The position numbers were made by a program, and so were the translations under genes. From Massilia sp. METH4 (GTDB lineage: Bacteria; Pseudomonadota; Gammaproteobacteria; Burkholderiales; Burkholderiaceae_D), in contig NZ_CP146614.1 in NCBI RefSeq assembly GCF_037094685.1, positions 1,798,001 to 1,862,000 of the forward strand: a DNA stretch of 64,000 nt, read 5' to 3'. Shown here piece by piece: positions 1 through 8,117 of this stretch (position 1 is the first letter of the stretch; every line of letters begins with the position of its first letter). The notes beneath the pieces were generated by a model. The model was not told the origin of the DNA. It did not search any database and worked only from the letters and a program-made list of their open reading frames with translations.

Positions 1-102
1 GTAGATCGTGTCCTTCACTTTCACGGCCTGGGTGTAGCCGTAGAGGTTTTCCCAGGCGACGCCCAGGTTCGCGGTCTGCTTGTTCAGTGACGATGTGGTC
101 AT
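1..102 (-). CDS. RidA family protein, N-terminal part
   Basis: The first 34 codons are present and the gene runs off the left edge. The readable N-terminus contains NLGVAWENLYGYTQAVKV, which resembles RidA/YjgF-type enamine deaminases, where a GxPWExxxGYSQAV-like segment opens the domain. Family members hydrolyse reactive enamine/imine intermediates or act in amino acid degradation. The start is the ATG read from 102 to 100. The gene is divergent from soxC. Only the N-terminus is visible, so the subfamily cannot be judged. Confidence 0.6.
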   Translation of the reverse strand, partial: MTTSSLNKQTANLGVAWENLYGYTQAVKVKDTIY

Positions 103-250
103 GGGTCGTTTTCCCGGTTCATGGCAGCCGTGCGCGGATGGCCGGCCGCCCCACATGTAAGGATAGCCGTCCGGCCGCCGGGATACGTCGGCTGGAATAG
201 GGCAGGCGCAGTCTCCCTTAAAGCAGAACGGTGTCCGCATGAGCTTATCT

Positions 251-301
251 GAAACCGTTCTAGCGGTTTCGTTGACGGGTCTTTTGCCGCCAGCGTAAAT
301 T
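251..301 (+). promoter_or_regulatory. Candidate soxC promoter with upstream palindrome
   Basis: TTGACG (272-277) and TAAATT (296-301) are spaced by 18 bp and precede soxC by 30 bp, a plausible sigma70 promoter. Immediately upstream is a perfect inverted repeat, GAAACCG (251-257) and CGGTTTC (264-270) with a 6-bp spacer, a possible operator for an unidentified regulator. Inference from sequence only. Confidence 0.4.
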
Positions 302-331
302 GCCAGCCATGCAATAGCTGACGAGAAAACG

Positions 332-1639
332 ATGGGCATCGATCGAGAAAAAACCGAAGCGCCGGCATCGCCACGCCGGCGCAGCTTCATCCGCCGAGGT
401 GCAGCCTCGCTGGCCGCGGCCGGCGGCGCGGCGGCATTGCCTGGCGCGGCGCTGGCAAGCGCACCGGACGGTCTGCCCGGGAATGTGGCGCAGAATTTGC
501 CACCGCATGTGCCGCAATGGATGCGCGAACCGGGCGCCGGCTTCCTGAACCCGCCCTACGGCTTGCCATCGCCATTCGAGAACGAGGTGCGGCGCAAATT
601 GCCCGACCAGCCAGCCGCCTTTCCCACGGCCACCCGCACGCCGCTGCAAAGCCTGTTCGGCAGCACGACGCCGAACGGCCTGTTCTTCGAGCGCCACCAT
701 GGCGGCGTGCCGGCCATCGACCCCGCGCAGCACCGGCTGATGCTGCATGGGCTGGTGGAGCGGCCGCTGTTGCTGAGCATGAAGGACCTGCTGCGCTTTC
801 CCGCCGTCTCGCGCAGCCATTTCATCGAGTGTTCGGGCAACAGCATGGCCGAGTTCAAGGCGCCGGGCAAAGGCACCGTGCAGGACATCCACGGCTTGCT
901 GAGCGGCGCCGAATGGACCGGCGTGCGGCTGGCCGACGTGCTGGCCGAGGCGGGCCTGCAGCCGTCGGCCAAGTGGATCCTGGCGGAAGGCGCCGACGCG
1001 GCGGCCATGACGCGCAGCATCCCGCTCGCCAAGGCGCTCGACGACGCGCTGCTGGCCTACGGCCAGAACGGCGAGATGCTGCGCCCCGAGCAGGGCTACC
1101 CCTTGCGCCTGCTGCTGCCCGGCTTCGAGGGCAATATGAGCATCAAGTGGCTGCGCCGCCTGAAGGTGGGCGACGCGCCATTCCACACGCGCGAGGAAAC
1201 GGCCAAGTACACGGATCTGATGCCCGATGGCACCGCGCGCCAGTTCACGTTCCACATGGGCGTGAAATCGGTGATCACCGCCCCGTCGGCACGACAGGTG
1301 CTCGATGGCCATGGCTTCCGCGAGATCACCGGGCTGGCGTGGAGCGGGCACGGGCGCATCGCGCGGGTCGAGGTCTCGGTCGATGGCGGGCGCCGGTGGC
1401 AGGTGGCGACGCTGGACGGGCCGGTGCAATCCCGCGCGCTGACGCGCTTTCGCCTGCCGTGGACATGGTCGGGGCAGGAAGCGATCCTGCAAAGCCGCGC
1501 GGTGGACGAGGCGGGCAACGTGCAACCGACCCGCCTTGCGCTGATCGGCAAGGATGGCCAGAACTCCGTGTACCACTACAACGCCATCCAGAGCTGGAAG
1601 GTGGCGGCCAATGGCGAGGTGTCGAATGTCCACGTGTAA
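332..1639 (+). CDS. soxC: SoxC-like sulfite dehydrogenase, molybdenum subunit
   Basis: 435-residue periplasmic molybdenum-cofactor protein of the sulfite oxidase family. A twin-arginine signal (PRRRSFIRRG, residues about 14-23, then an Ala-rich stretch) points to Tat export of the folded cofactor-bearing protein. The molybdenum-ligating cysteine is in ECSGNS (Cys about 167), followed by the C-terminal Mo-co dimerisation domain. It overlaps by 14 bp with a small c-type cytochrome, as in SoxCD, which oxidises sulfur-bound or free sulfite and passes electrons to the cytochrome. No soxXYZAB genes are in the window, so it may act as a stand-alone SorAB/SoxCD-type sulfite dehydrogenase. The start is the ATG that includes the Tat motif; no strong ribosome site precedes it. 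Confidence 0.85.
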   Translation: MGIDREKTEAPASPRRRSFIRRGAASLAAAGGAAALPGAALASAPDGLPGNVAQNLPPHVPQWMREPGAGFLNPPYGLPSPFENEVRRKLPDQPAAFPTATRTPLQSLFGSTTPNGLFFERHHGGVPAIDPAQHRLMLHGLVERPLLLSMKDLLRFPAVSRSHFIECSGNSMAEFKAPGKGTVQDIHGLLSGAEWTGVRLADVLAEAGLQPSAKWILAEGADAAAMTRSIPLAKALDDALLAYGQNGEMLRPEQGYPLRLLLPGFEGNMSIKWLRRLKVGDAPFHTREETAKYTDLMPDGTARQFTFHMGVKSVITAPSARQVLDGHGFREITGLAWSGHGRIARVEVSVDGGRRWQVATLDGPVQSRALTRFRLPWTWSGQEAILQSRAVDEAGNVQPTRLALIGKDGQNSVYHYNAIQSWKVAANGEVSNVHV

Positions 1640-2150
1640 GCTGGCCCAGATCGCCACCGCCGCCACGCTGCTCGCCTTTGCCCCGGGGGCTGGCGCCCAA
1701 CGGCTGGGCCTGGGCCAGACGCCCACCGCCGCGCAAATCCGCGGCTGGGATATCGACGTACGCGGCGACGGCGCCGGCTTGCCGGCCGGGCGCGGATCGG
1801 TGAGGCAGGGACAGGCGATCTACCAGGCGCGCTGCCTGGCGTGCCACGGCGAAAACGGCGAGAAGGGCACGGCGCCGCGGCTGGCCGGCGGGCAGGGCAC
1901 GCTGGCCAGCAAGGCGCCGGTGCTCACGGTGGGCAGCTACTGGCCTTACGCGCCGACCTTGTTCGACTATATCCGGCGCGCGATGCCACTCGATGCGCCG
2001 CAATCGCTGACGGCCGACGAGGTGTATGCGGTGACGGCGTACACGCTGCACCTGAACGGCATCGTGGCGGCCGACGCGGTGCTCGATGCGAAGTCGCTGG
2101 GAGCGATCAGGATGCCGAACCGGGACGGGTTCCGGCAGGTGCTGGAATAG
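1626..2150 (+). CDS. soxD: SoxD-like c-type cytochrome
   Basis: 174-residue periplasmic monohaem cytochrome c. A cleavable signal (residues about 5-24, ending GAGAQ) is followed by a CLACH haem-binding site near residue 70 and a likely distal Met in RRAMPLDAPQSLT. The ATG at 1626 lies inside the 3' end of soxC (14-bp overlap), which implies translational coupling and partnership. Known SoxD proteins accept electrons from the SoxC molybdenum centre. At this size it is a one-haem SoxD/SorB form rather than the longer two-haem SoxD. Confidence 0.8.
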   Translation: MSTCKLAQIATAATLLAFAPGAGAQRLGLGQTPTAAQIRGWDIDVRGDGAGLPAGRGSVRQGQAIYQARCLACHGENGEKGTAPRLAGGQGTLASKAPVLTVGSYWPYAPTLFDYIRRAMPLDAPQSLTADEVYAVTAYTLHLNGIVAADAVLDAKSLGAIRMPNRDGFRQVLE

Positions 2151-2159
2151 CGCGCCCCG

Positions 2160-2876
2160 TCACAGCCTGGCGATCTGCCGGTCGATTGCCTTCAGCGCCC
2201 GCTCGCTGCGTTCGCTGTAGCGGTCCGTCAGGTAATCGGTGCGCCCGCGCATCAGCAACGTGATCTTGAACAGCTCTTCCATCACGTCGACCACGCGGTC
2301 GTAGTAGGCCGAAGGCCGCATGCGGCCGGCCTCGTCGAATTCCTTGTAGGCCATCGGCACCGAGGACTGGTTGGGAATCGTGAACATGCGCATCCAGCGC
2401 CCCAGCAGGCGCAGCATGTTGACCACGTTGAACGACTGCGAACCGCCGCACACCTGCATCACGGCCAGCGTGCGTCCCTGGCTGGGGCGCAGCGCGCCCT
2501 GTTCCAGCGGGATCCAGTCGATCTGGTTTTTCATCACGGCGGTGATGGCGCCATGCCGCTCCGGGCTGCACCACACCTGGCCCTCGGACCACAGGCACAG
2601 TTCGCGCAGCTCCACCACTTTCGGGTGATCCTCGGGCACGCTGCCGACCATCGGCAGCTCGGTCGGATCGAAGATTTTTACGTCGCCGCCGAAGTGTTCA
2701 AGGATGCGCGCCGCCTCTTCGGTAAGGAAGCGGCTGAACGAGCGCTCGCGCAGCGAGCCATACAGCAGCAGGAAGCGCGGCGGGTGATCCATGTCGCCCA
2801 CCGGAGCAAGCTTGTGCACGGCCGGCATGTCGAGCTGCTCCGGCTGGATATTGGGCAGGTTCGCGATCTTATCCAT
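2160..2876 (-). CDS. arsH: ArsH NADPH-dependent FMN reductase
   Basis: 238-residue flavodoxin-like protein with the ArsH signature: [20 protein letters not shown] (phosphate-binding loop for FMN) and [16 protein letters not shown]. ArsH proteins are NADPH:FMN oxidoreductases that oxidise trivalent organoarsenicals and quench oxidative stress. Last gene of the minus-strand ars operon. Its ATG (2876-2874) overlaps the 3' end of the upstream arsC by 8 bp. An open frame extends further upstream but only encodes antisense-like sequence, so the Met of MDKIANLPN was chosen. Confidence 0.93.
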   Translation of the reverse strand: MDKIANLPNIQPEQLDMPAVHKLAPVGDMDHPPRFLLLYGSLRERSFSRFLTEEAARILEHFGGDVKIFDPTELPMVGSVPEDHPKVVELRELCLWSEGQVWCSPERHGAITAVMKNQIDWIPLEQGALRPSQGRTLAVMQVCGGSQSFNVVNMLRLLGRWMRMFTIPNQSSVPMAYKEFDEAGRMRPSAYYDRVVDVMEELFKITLLMRGRTDYLTDRYSERSERALKAIDRQIARL

Positions 2877-3297
2877 GATGGATGCGTTGTCCTTTCTCGT
2901 CGATGACCGGTTCGCCGTCTTCCTTCGTGAACGCGCCCCGCTGCGGTTCGGTGAGGATGTCGAGCACCAGCTCGGATGGGCGGCACAGCCTTGCACCGGC
3001 CGGCGTGACGACGAACGGGCGGTTGATCAGGATCGGATGGGCCAGCATGGCGTCGAGCAGCTGGTCGTCGGTGACGGCCGGGTTGTCCAGGCCGAGCTCC
3101 GCATATGGCGTGCCTTTTTGCCGGATCGCTTCGCGGACAGTCAGCCCGGCGCGTGCGATCAGGCCGGCCAGCGTCGCGCGATCGGGTGGGTTGTGCAGGT
3201 ATTCGATCACGACCGGCTCGATGCCCGCATTGCGGATCAGGGCCAGCGTATTGCGCGACGTGCCGCAGGCGGGATTGTGATAAATGGTGACGCTCAT
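2869..3297 (-). CDS. arsC: Arsenate reductase, glutaredoxin-dependent type
   Basis: 142-residue ArsC of the plasmid R773 / Spx-like family. The catalytic cysteine is in [11 protein letters not shown] (Cys11), and the [15 protein letters not shown] segment supplies the conserved substrate-binding arginines. It reduces arsenate to arsenite with glutathione/glutaredoxin. It lies between arsB and arsH, with a 9-bp gap to arsB and an 8-bp overlap with arsH. It is the second arsenate reductase of this operon; the other is thioredoxin-linked in type. Confidence 0.93.
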   Translation of the reverse strand: MSVTIYHNPACGTSRNTLALIRNAGIEPVVIEYLHNPPDRATLAGLIARAGLTVREAIRQKGTPYAELGLDNPAVTDDQLLDAMLAHPILINRPFVVTPAGARLCRPSELVLDILTEPQRGAFTKEDGEPVIDEKGQRIHHG

Positions 3298-3306
3298 GAT
3301 GTCTCC

Positions 3307-4587
3307 TCAAGCTAAACGGATGGCCAGCGCGGCCAGGGTAACGAGCAGCACGGGCAGGGTGAGCACGACGCCCACGCGGAAGTAATAGCCCCACGAAATG
3401 TGGATGCCTTTGCTGTCCAGCACATGCAGCCAGAGCAAGGTGGCAAGGCTGCCGATCGGCGTGATCTTCGGCCCCAGGTCGCTGCCGATCACGTTGGCGT
3501 ACACCATCGCCTCGCGTACCACGCCTTGCGCGGTTGTCGCGTCGATCGACAACGCCCCGATCAGCACGGTCGGCATATTGTTCATGATCGACGACAGGAT
3601 GGCGGTAATGAAGCCGGTGCCGAGCGCGGCGCCCCATACGCCGTGTTCGGCACAGCGGTTCAGCAGCGCCGTCAGATAATCGGTCAGGCCGGCATTGCGC
3701 AGCCCGTACACCACGAGGTACATACCGAGCGAGAAGATCACGACCTGCCACGGCGCGCCGCGCAGCACTGCGCGGGTGGAGATGCGGTGGCCACGGCCGG
3801 CGACGAGCAGCAGCAGGACCGCGCCCGCGGCAGCGACGGCACTGATCGGCACGCCCAGCGCCTCGAGCCAGAAGAACCCGACGAGCAGCAGGCCCAGTAC
3901 CCACCAGCCGGTAACGAAGGTGGCGCGGTCATGAATGGCGTCGGCGGGGCGCTTCAGTTGCGCCAGGTCGTAGTTGCCGGGGATGTCCTTCCGGAAGAAC
4001 AGCAACAGCCCACCGAGCGTGGCGGCGACGGAGACGAAATTCACCGGCACCATGACGGCGGCGTAGCGGGCGAAGCCGATATCGAAATAATCGGCCGAGA
4101 CGATGTTGACCAGGTTCGATACCACCAGGGGCAGGCTGGCCGTGTCGGCGATGAAGCCGGCCGCCATGACGAACGCCAGCGTGGAACGGTCATTGAAGCG
4201 CAGCGCGCGCAGCATGGCGATCACGATCGGGGTGAGGATCAGGGCCGCGCCATCGTTGGCGAACACCGCCGCGACGGCCGCACCGAGCAGGACCAGCATC
4301 GCGAACAGGCGCCTGCCGTTGCCTTTTCCCCAGCGCGCCACGTGCAGCGCGGCCCATTCGAAGAAGCCGGCCTTGTCCAGCAGCAGGCTGATGATGATGA
4401 CGGCGACGAAGGCGCCGGTGGCGTTCCACACGATATTCCAGACCACGGGAATATCGGCCACATGAATGACGCCGGCAAGCAGGGCCGCCAGTGCGCCGGC
4501 CGCGGCGCTCCAGCCGATGCCCAGGCCGCGCGGCTGCCAGATGACGAAAATGAGGGTCGCAACGAAGATCAGGAACGCGATCAGCAC
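3307..4587 (-). CDS. arsB: ArsB arsenite efflux pump
   Basis: 426-residue inner-membrane protein with about 11-12 hydrophobic segments, typical of ArsB. Family segments include [38 protein letters not shown] and [15 protein letters not shown]. ArsB extrudes As(OH)3/Sb(OH)3 by proton antiport. No arsA or arsD is adjacent, so it probably works alone on proton motive force. It sits between the two arsenate reductases, with 78 bp upstream to the LMW-type arsC. Confidence 0.95.
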   Translation of the reverse strand: MLIAFLIFVATLIFVIWQPRGLGIGWSAAAGALAALLAGVIHVADIPVVWNIVWNATGAFVAVIIISLLLDKAGFFEWAALHVARWGKGNGRRLFAMLVLLGAAVAAVFANDGAALILTPIVIAMLRALRFNDRSTLAFVMAAGFIADTASLPLVVSNLVNIVSADYFDIGFARYAAVMVPVNFVSVAATLGGLLLFFRKDIPGNYDLAQLKRPADAIHDRATFVTGWWVLGLLLVGFFWLEALGVPISAVAAAGAVLLLLVAGRGHRISTRAVLRGAPWQVVIFSLGMYLVVYGLRNAGLTDYLTALLNRCAEHGVWGAALGTGFITAILSSIMNNMPTVLIGALSIDATTAQGVVREAMVYANVIGSDLGPKITPIGSLATLLWLHVLDSKGIHISWGYYFRVGVVLTLPVLLVTLAALAIRLA

Positions 4588-4665
4588 GGGTCCATCCTTG
4601 AAAGAAGAAAATCAGCGAGGCGCCGACAGGCGCCCCTCGGATGCCACGCCAGCGTGGCAGTGCGA

Positions 4666-5145
4666 TCAGGGCACGAGCGTGCCGATGCGATCCAGCTCGG
4701 CCTTGAAGCGTGCCTTGTCGCCGCGCAGTTCCTCCAGCGGCAGCGCCAGGAATGCCTGGAGACGGGCCAGGATGATTTCGTAGGTACGCTCGAACGCGCC
4801 CTCGATTTCTTCCTCGCTACCGACGACGTGGCCCGGATCGTCGAGCCCCCAATGCGTGCGCAGCACGGGGCCCAGGTAGGCCGGGCACGTTTCGCCCGCC
4901 GCGCTGCCGCACACGGTCACGACGATGTCAGGCGTTACCGGCAAGTCGTCCCACGATTTGCTGAAGTAACCCTCGGTCGAGATGCCCTTGCGGTGCAGGA
5001 GGGCGACGGCGCGCGGGTGCAACTGGCCAGCCGGCTGGCTGCCCGCGCTGATCGCCTTCAGGCCGGACGGGGCGAAATGGTTGAAGGTTCCTTCGGACAG
5101 GACGGAGCGGCACGAGTTGCCGGTGCAGAGAAACAGGACGTTCAT
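4666..5145 (-). CDS. arsC: Arsenate reductase, low-molecular-weight phosphatase type
   Basis: 159-residue protein with the LMW protein-tyrosine-phosphatase P-loop CX5R at the N-terminus (CTGNSCR, Cys7-Arg13). A second cysteine pair, VCGSAAGETC, has the 7-residue spacing of the thioredoxin-linked ArsC redox cascade. It therefore reduces arsenate through an intramolecular disulfide relay. First gene after arsR in the operon. Two mechanistically different arsenate reductases in one operon is a known but redundant arrangement. Confidence 0.9.
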   Translation of the reverse strand: MNVLFLCTGNSCRSVLSEGTFNHFAPSGLKAISAGSQPAGQLHPRAVALLHRKGISTEGYFSKSWDDLPVTPDIVVTVCGSAAGETCPAYLGPVLRTHWGLDDPGHVVGSEEEIEGAFERTYEIILARLQAFLALPLEELRGDKARFKAELDRIGTLVP

Positions 5146-5171
5146 CTATTTGAATGAGGTGATTGATCGGA

Positions 5172-5504
5172 TCAGTTCGGGGAAACGGCATCGCAACTGC
5201 CGTTATCGGGACCGCAGGGGACGCCTCCGCAGCAGTTCTCGGTGAGGAAGCCAATGAGGCCGTTCATCGTCTGGATATCCGCGGAATAGATCACGAAGCG
5301 GCCTTCCTGCTTCGAAGACAGCAGCTTCGCATGCGTGAGCTCCTTCAGATGGAAGGACAGCGACGATGGCGCGATGTCGAGCTTATCGGCGATCTTGCTG
5401 GCTGCGAGTCCCGCCGGGCCGGCCTGCACCAGGAGCCGGAACACGGCCAGCCGGCTTTCCTGGGCCAGGGCCGCCAGCGCCGCCAACACTTCCTTCGTCT
5501 GCAT
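5172..5504 (-). CDS. arsR: ArsR-family arsenite-responsive repressor
   Basis: 110-residue winged-helix repressor (helix-turn-helix around LAASKIADKLDIAPSSLSFH). The canonical alpha3 CxC metal site is absent; instead a C-terminal Cys cluster (NCCGGVPC) could bind As(III), as in other non-canonical ArsR proteins. The ATG at 5504 was chosen because GGAG (5515-5512) lies 7 bp before it; a GTG at 5510 would be too close to that site. It heads the minus-strand operon arsR-arsC-arsB-arsC-arsH and probably represses it. Confidence 0.9.
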   Translation of the reverse strand: MQTKEVLAALAALAQESRLAVFRLLVQAGPAGLAASKIADKLDIAPSSLSFHLKELTHAKLLSSKQEGRFVIYSADIQTMNGLIGFLTENCCGGVPCGPDNGSCDAVSPN

Positions 5505-5620
5505 GTCCACACTCCCTTTGATGATTCGACAATCGTGGAACGATCATACAATATGCCATACGACATTTCAAATAATATCGAACTATCTTGACAGCTTCGT
5601 GACAAGGGTCGTAAGCTTTA
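5505..5620. promoter_or_regulatory. Divergent ars promoter region
   Basis: An AT-rich gap separates the two divergent arsR genes. It holds a short inverted repeat ATCGTGGAACGAT and several TATNNT-like stretches (around 5545-5580). It very likely carries the promoter and operator of the minus-strand ars operon, but exact boxes are not certain. Confidence 0.4.
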
Positions 5621-5638
5621 TTCGTTGAATGACGAATG
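5621..5638. promoter_or_regulatory. Operator for second ArsR (copy 1)
   Basis: ATTCGT-N6-ACGAAT inverted repeat directly before the second arsR gene. An identical architecture recurs upstream of arsN2 (5970-5991), so the second regulator probably controls both itself and the downstream genes. Inference from repeated sequence. Confidence 0.55.
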
Positions 5639-5645
5639 AGATGAC

Positions 5646-5957
5646 ATGACAACCTGTTGCGAGATCAAGGCGCCGGCGTCGCAGTCGGCGGTCGATGTGG
5701 ATGACCTGGCGGTGATGTGCAAGGCACTGGGCCACCCGGCGCGGGTGCAGCTGTTGAAACACCTTGCCGAATACGGCGCATGCTACTTCGGCAACCTGAC
5801 GGACTTCCTGCCGCTGGCCCCATCGACGGTATCGCAGCACGTTACCATCCTGAAGCAGTCCGGACTGATTCTTGGATCCTCCGACGAGCAGCGAGTGTGC
5901 TACTGCGTGAACCCGGATCGGCTGGCCCAGTTGAAGCAAATGATCGGAACCTTCTGA
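5646..5957 (+). CDS. Second ArsR-family regulator
   Basis: 103-residue winged-helix regulator (LAVMCKALGHPARVQLLKHL, then the recognition helix region PSTVSQHVTILKQSGL). Cysteines occur at the N-terminus (TTCCE), in GACYFG and in RVCYC, a different arrangement from the first ArsR, so it may have another thiol ligand set for As/Sb. It is divergent from the main ars operon and upstream of arsN2. Conserved operator half sites flank it on both sides. Confidence 0.88.
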   Translation: MTTCCEIKAPASQSAVDVDDLAVMCKALGHPARVQLLKHLAEYGACYFGNLTDFLPLAPSTVSQHVTILKQSGLILGSSDEQRVCYCVNPDRLAQLKQMIGTF

Positions 5958-5969
5958 ATTTTTTCTCAT

Positions 5970-5991
5970 TTATTCGTATTTCGACGAATAA
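5970..5991. promoter_or_regulatory. Operator for second ArsR (copy 2)
   Basis: TTATTCGT-N6-ACGAATAA, a perfect 8-bp inverted repeat 15 bp before the arsN2 start. It matches the site at 5621-5638, suggesting a separate promoter for arsN2 and the flavoprotein gene under the same regulator. Confidence 0.55.
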
Positions 5992-6005
5992 CGAAGGAGC
6001 ATTGG

Positions 6006-6452
6006 ATGGAGCACATGATGACATTTCGTCCGGCTACCGCCGCGGACTTGCCAGCAATCGAAGCATTGCTCGAGGCAGCGGCGTTGCCGCTGGAAGGTGC
6101 CCGCGATCATCTCGACGACTTTCTAGTCGGCGAAGTCGACGGCGTTGTGGGTTGCGTGGGCGGCTACGAACGGTACGACCGTCTCGCCTTGTTGCGTTCG
6201 ATGGCGGTTACGGGACATTGGCGTGGCCGGGGCATCGGCAACCGGTTGCTGGACGCGATCAAGGCCAGGGCGCGCGGTAACGGCATCGACCGGCTGTACC
6301 TGCTCACCACCACGGCTGCCGGCTTCTTCGGCCAGCGCGGCTTCGTCATCGTCGAACGGAATACCGCGCCCGCCGCCCTGAAGGCATCCCGTGAATTCCA
6401 GGGCATCTGCCCTGCGTCGGCCACGATGATGGTGGCCGCGCTGACCATGTAA
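6006..6452 (+). CDS. arsN2: ArsN2-like GNAT acetyltransferase
   Basis: 148-residue GNAT-fold acyltransferase with the acetyl-CoA loop VTGHWRGRGIGNRLLDAI. Proteins of this type next to ars genes are named ArsN2; the related ArsN1 N-acetylates arsenic herbicides such as phosphinothricin-like arsinothricin. Substrate here is unproven. GGAG at 5996-5999 sits 6 bp before the chosen ATG. Followed 11 bp later by the flavoprotein gene. Confidence 0.82.
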   Translation: MEHMMTFRPATAADLPAIEALLEAAALPLEGARDHLDDFLVGEVDGVVGCVGGYERYDRLALLRSMAVTGHWRGRGIGNRLLDAIKARARGNGIDRLYLLTTTAAGFFGQRGFVIVERNTAPAALKASREFQGICPASATMMVAALTM

Positions 6453-6463
6453 GGAGAATTGCC

Positions 6464-7906
6464 ATGACTGCATCGCTTCCTCAGCTTCCCATTGCCGTGC
6501 TGGGCGCAGGCCCGATCGGACTGGCCGCCGCGGCGCACCTGATCGCACGCGGCCTTACGCCGGTCGTCTTCGAACAGGGCGCCAGCGTCGGGGCCAACCT
6601 GGAGACGTATCGCCACGTCCGGCTCTTCTCGCCATGGCGGTACGACCTCGACAAGGCAGCCAGCCAGCTGTTGCAAAGCGCCGGCTGGCAACCACCCGCT
6701 GCCGATGAATTGCCGACTGCCGGCGAGCTCCTCGACAATTACCTGCGGCCCCTGGCCGAACTGCCGATGCTGGCCTCGCGTATTCATCTGGGGCATCGCG
6801 TGGTGCAGGTAGCCCGCGTGGACTTCGACAAGGTCACGACGGGTGGTCGGGAAGCGGCACCGTTCGTCATCCGGACGCGCAGCAATACCGGTGAGCACGA
6901 GTGCATCGTCGCGGCCGTGATCGACGCCACGGGTACCTGGTCGCATCCGAACCCGCTGGGCGCGAACGGCATGCCGGCGCTCGGCGAAGCCGCGGCGGCT
7001 GCACGCATCGCCTACGGAATGCCGGATGTGCTGGGCACAATGCGTGACACCTACGCCGGCCGGCGCGTGCTGGTGGCAGGCGCCGGGCATTCGGCCGCAG
7101 GCAGCCTGCTCACATTGGCCCAGCTCGCCGAAGTGGCACCAGGAACGCGGATCGTGTGGGCGGTGCGGGGAAGCCAGTTGACGAGGGTTTTCGGTGGCGG
7201 CGCGGCGGATGGCCTGCCGGCACGGGGACAGCTCGGCATGCGCCTGAAGGCGCTGCGGGATTCTGGCCGGCTCGAGGTGCATACCGGTTTTCGCATTGCC
7301 GCATTGCGTGAGCACGGCGGCACGCTGCGCGTCGAAGGCCATGGGCCTGAAGGCGAGCCGCGTGCGATCGAGGGCATCGAGCGCATCATTGCCGCGACCG
7401 GCGCGCGACCCGACCTGGAACTCACGCGCGAGTTGCGTGTGCGGCACGACCCGTGGCTCGAGAGCACCGATGCACTGGCGCCGTTGATCGACCCGAACGA
7501 GCACAGCTGCGGGACGGTACGGCCTCATGGGCATCGGCAACTGGCGCACCCGGAGACAGGCTACTACGTCGTTGGCGCCAAGAGCTACGGGCGGGCACCC
7601 AATTTCCTCATGGCGACCGGATACGAGCAGGTGCGCTCGGTCGTCGCCGCGCTGGCTGGCGACCTGGTTGCCGCCGACGACGTGCAGCTGGCGCTGCCGG
7701 AGACCGGTGTCTGCAGTACGCGTTTCGTCGATGTTCCGGCGGAGCCTCGCGCGACAGCCTGCTGCGGTGGTCCGGCACCGAAGGATTCGGGCAGCTGCTG
7801 CGTGGCCGAGGTCAAGGCCAAGGAAGAGGGAGGAAGCGGTTGTGGCTGTTCCGACCTGCCGGCCGCGCAGGTGCAGCCGCACGTGAAACAGGCTTGTTGC
7901 GCCTGA
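6464..7906 (+). CDS. ArsO-like FAD/NAD(P) flavoprotein with Cys-rich tail
   Basis: 480-residue two-dinucleotide-binding oxidoreductase: N-terminal FAD motif VLGAGPIGLAAAAHL (about 12-26) and a second Rossmann motif VLVAGAGHSAAGSLL (about 203-217). It resembles flavin-dependent monooxygenases found in ars clusters (ArsO type). The last 55 residues are a low-complexity extension rich in paired cysteines (ACCGG, SCC, GCGC, ACCA), reminiscent of metalloid-binding tails. It sits between arsN2 and a broken MFS transporter, so it was probably the enzyme partner of an efflux step now lost. The reaction is unknown. Confidence 0.7.
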   Translation: MTASLPQLPIAVLGAGPIGLAAAAHLIARGLTPVVFEQGASVGANLETYRHVRLFSPWRYDLDKAASQLLQSAGWQPPAADELPTAGELLDNYLRPLAELPMLASRIHLGHRVVQVARVDFDKVTTGGREAAPFVIRTRSNTGEHECIVAAVIDATGTWSHPNPLGANGMPALGEAAAAARIAYGMPDVLGTMRDTYAGRRVLVAGAGHSAAGSLLTLAQLAEVAPGTRIVWAVRGSQLTRVFGGGAADGLPARGQLGMRLKALRDSGRLEVHTGFRIAALREHGGTLRVEGHGPEGEPRAIEGIERIIAATGARPDLELTRELRVRHDPWLESTDALAPLIDPNEHSCGTVRPHGHRQLAHPETGYYVVGAKSYGRAPNFLMATGYEQVRSVVAALAGDLVAADDVQLALPETGVCSTRFVDVPAEPRATACCGGPAPKDSGSCCVAEVKAKEEGGSGCGCSDLPAAQVQPHVKQACCA

Positions 7907-7944
7907 TCTGTTCGCCGGTCGAGGGCAATCTGCAGGAAGGAGAC

Positions 7945-8046
7945 ATGGCATCGCAGTGGCGTGTGATTGGCATCCTGGCCTGCACACAAATCATCTCGTG
8001 GGGCTAGTTGTACTACGCGTTCAGCATTGTTGCGCCGGCGGTGTTG
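7945..8046 (+). pseudogene. MFS transporter, 5' remnant
   Basis: Starts with a good ribosome site (AGGAAGGAGA) and ATG at 7945, encoding MASQWRVIGILACTQIISWG. A TAG stop (8005-8007) follows, and the reading frame then continues the family sequence as LYYAFSIVAPAV up to about 8046. This is the typical first transmembrane segment of MFS permeases next to ars flavoproteins. After that point homology ends at the island junction. The gene carries both a nonsense change and a truncation, so it is dead. Confidence 0.65.
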
Positions 8047-8117
8047 AAAGCGACCAGATAGCGCCCCAGCATGTCGAGCTTGGTTTGCGTCCACAGACCA
8101 TCGAAAGAGTGTTTCAT
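8044..8117 (-). pseudogene. Fragment resembling three-Cys-motif partner protein (TcmP)
   Basis: Reading from 8117 the minus strand encodes MKHSFDGLWTQTKLDMLGRY followed by LVAFNTA. The W-T-x-x-K-L-x-x-L-x-x-Y-L pattern is like the N-terminus of TcmP proteins, which are linked to mobile and defence loci. Downstream the frame runs into reversed MFS sequence, so the gene was cut at about 8044. It marks the left junction of the island. The identification rests on about 25 residues only. Confidence 0.4.

Noticed and set aside
260..1726. 488-codon open frame antisense to soxC
   Set aside because: Shadow of soxC, no family-like sequence or ribosome site.
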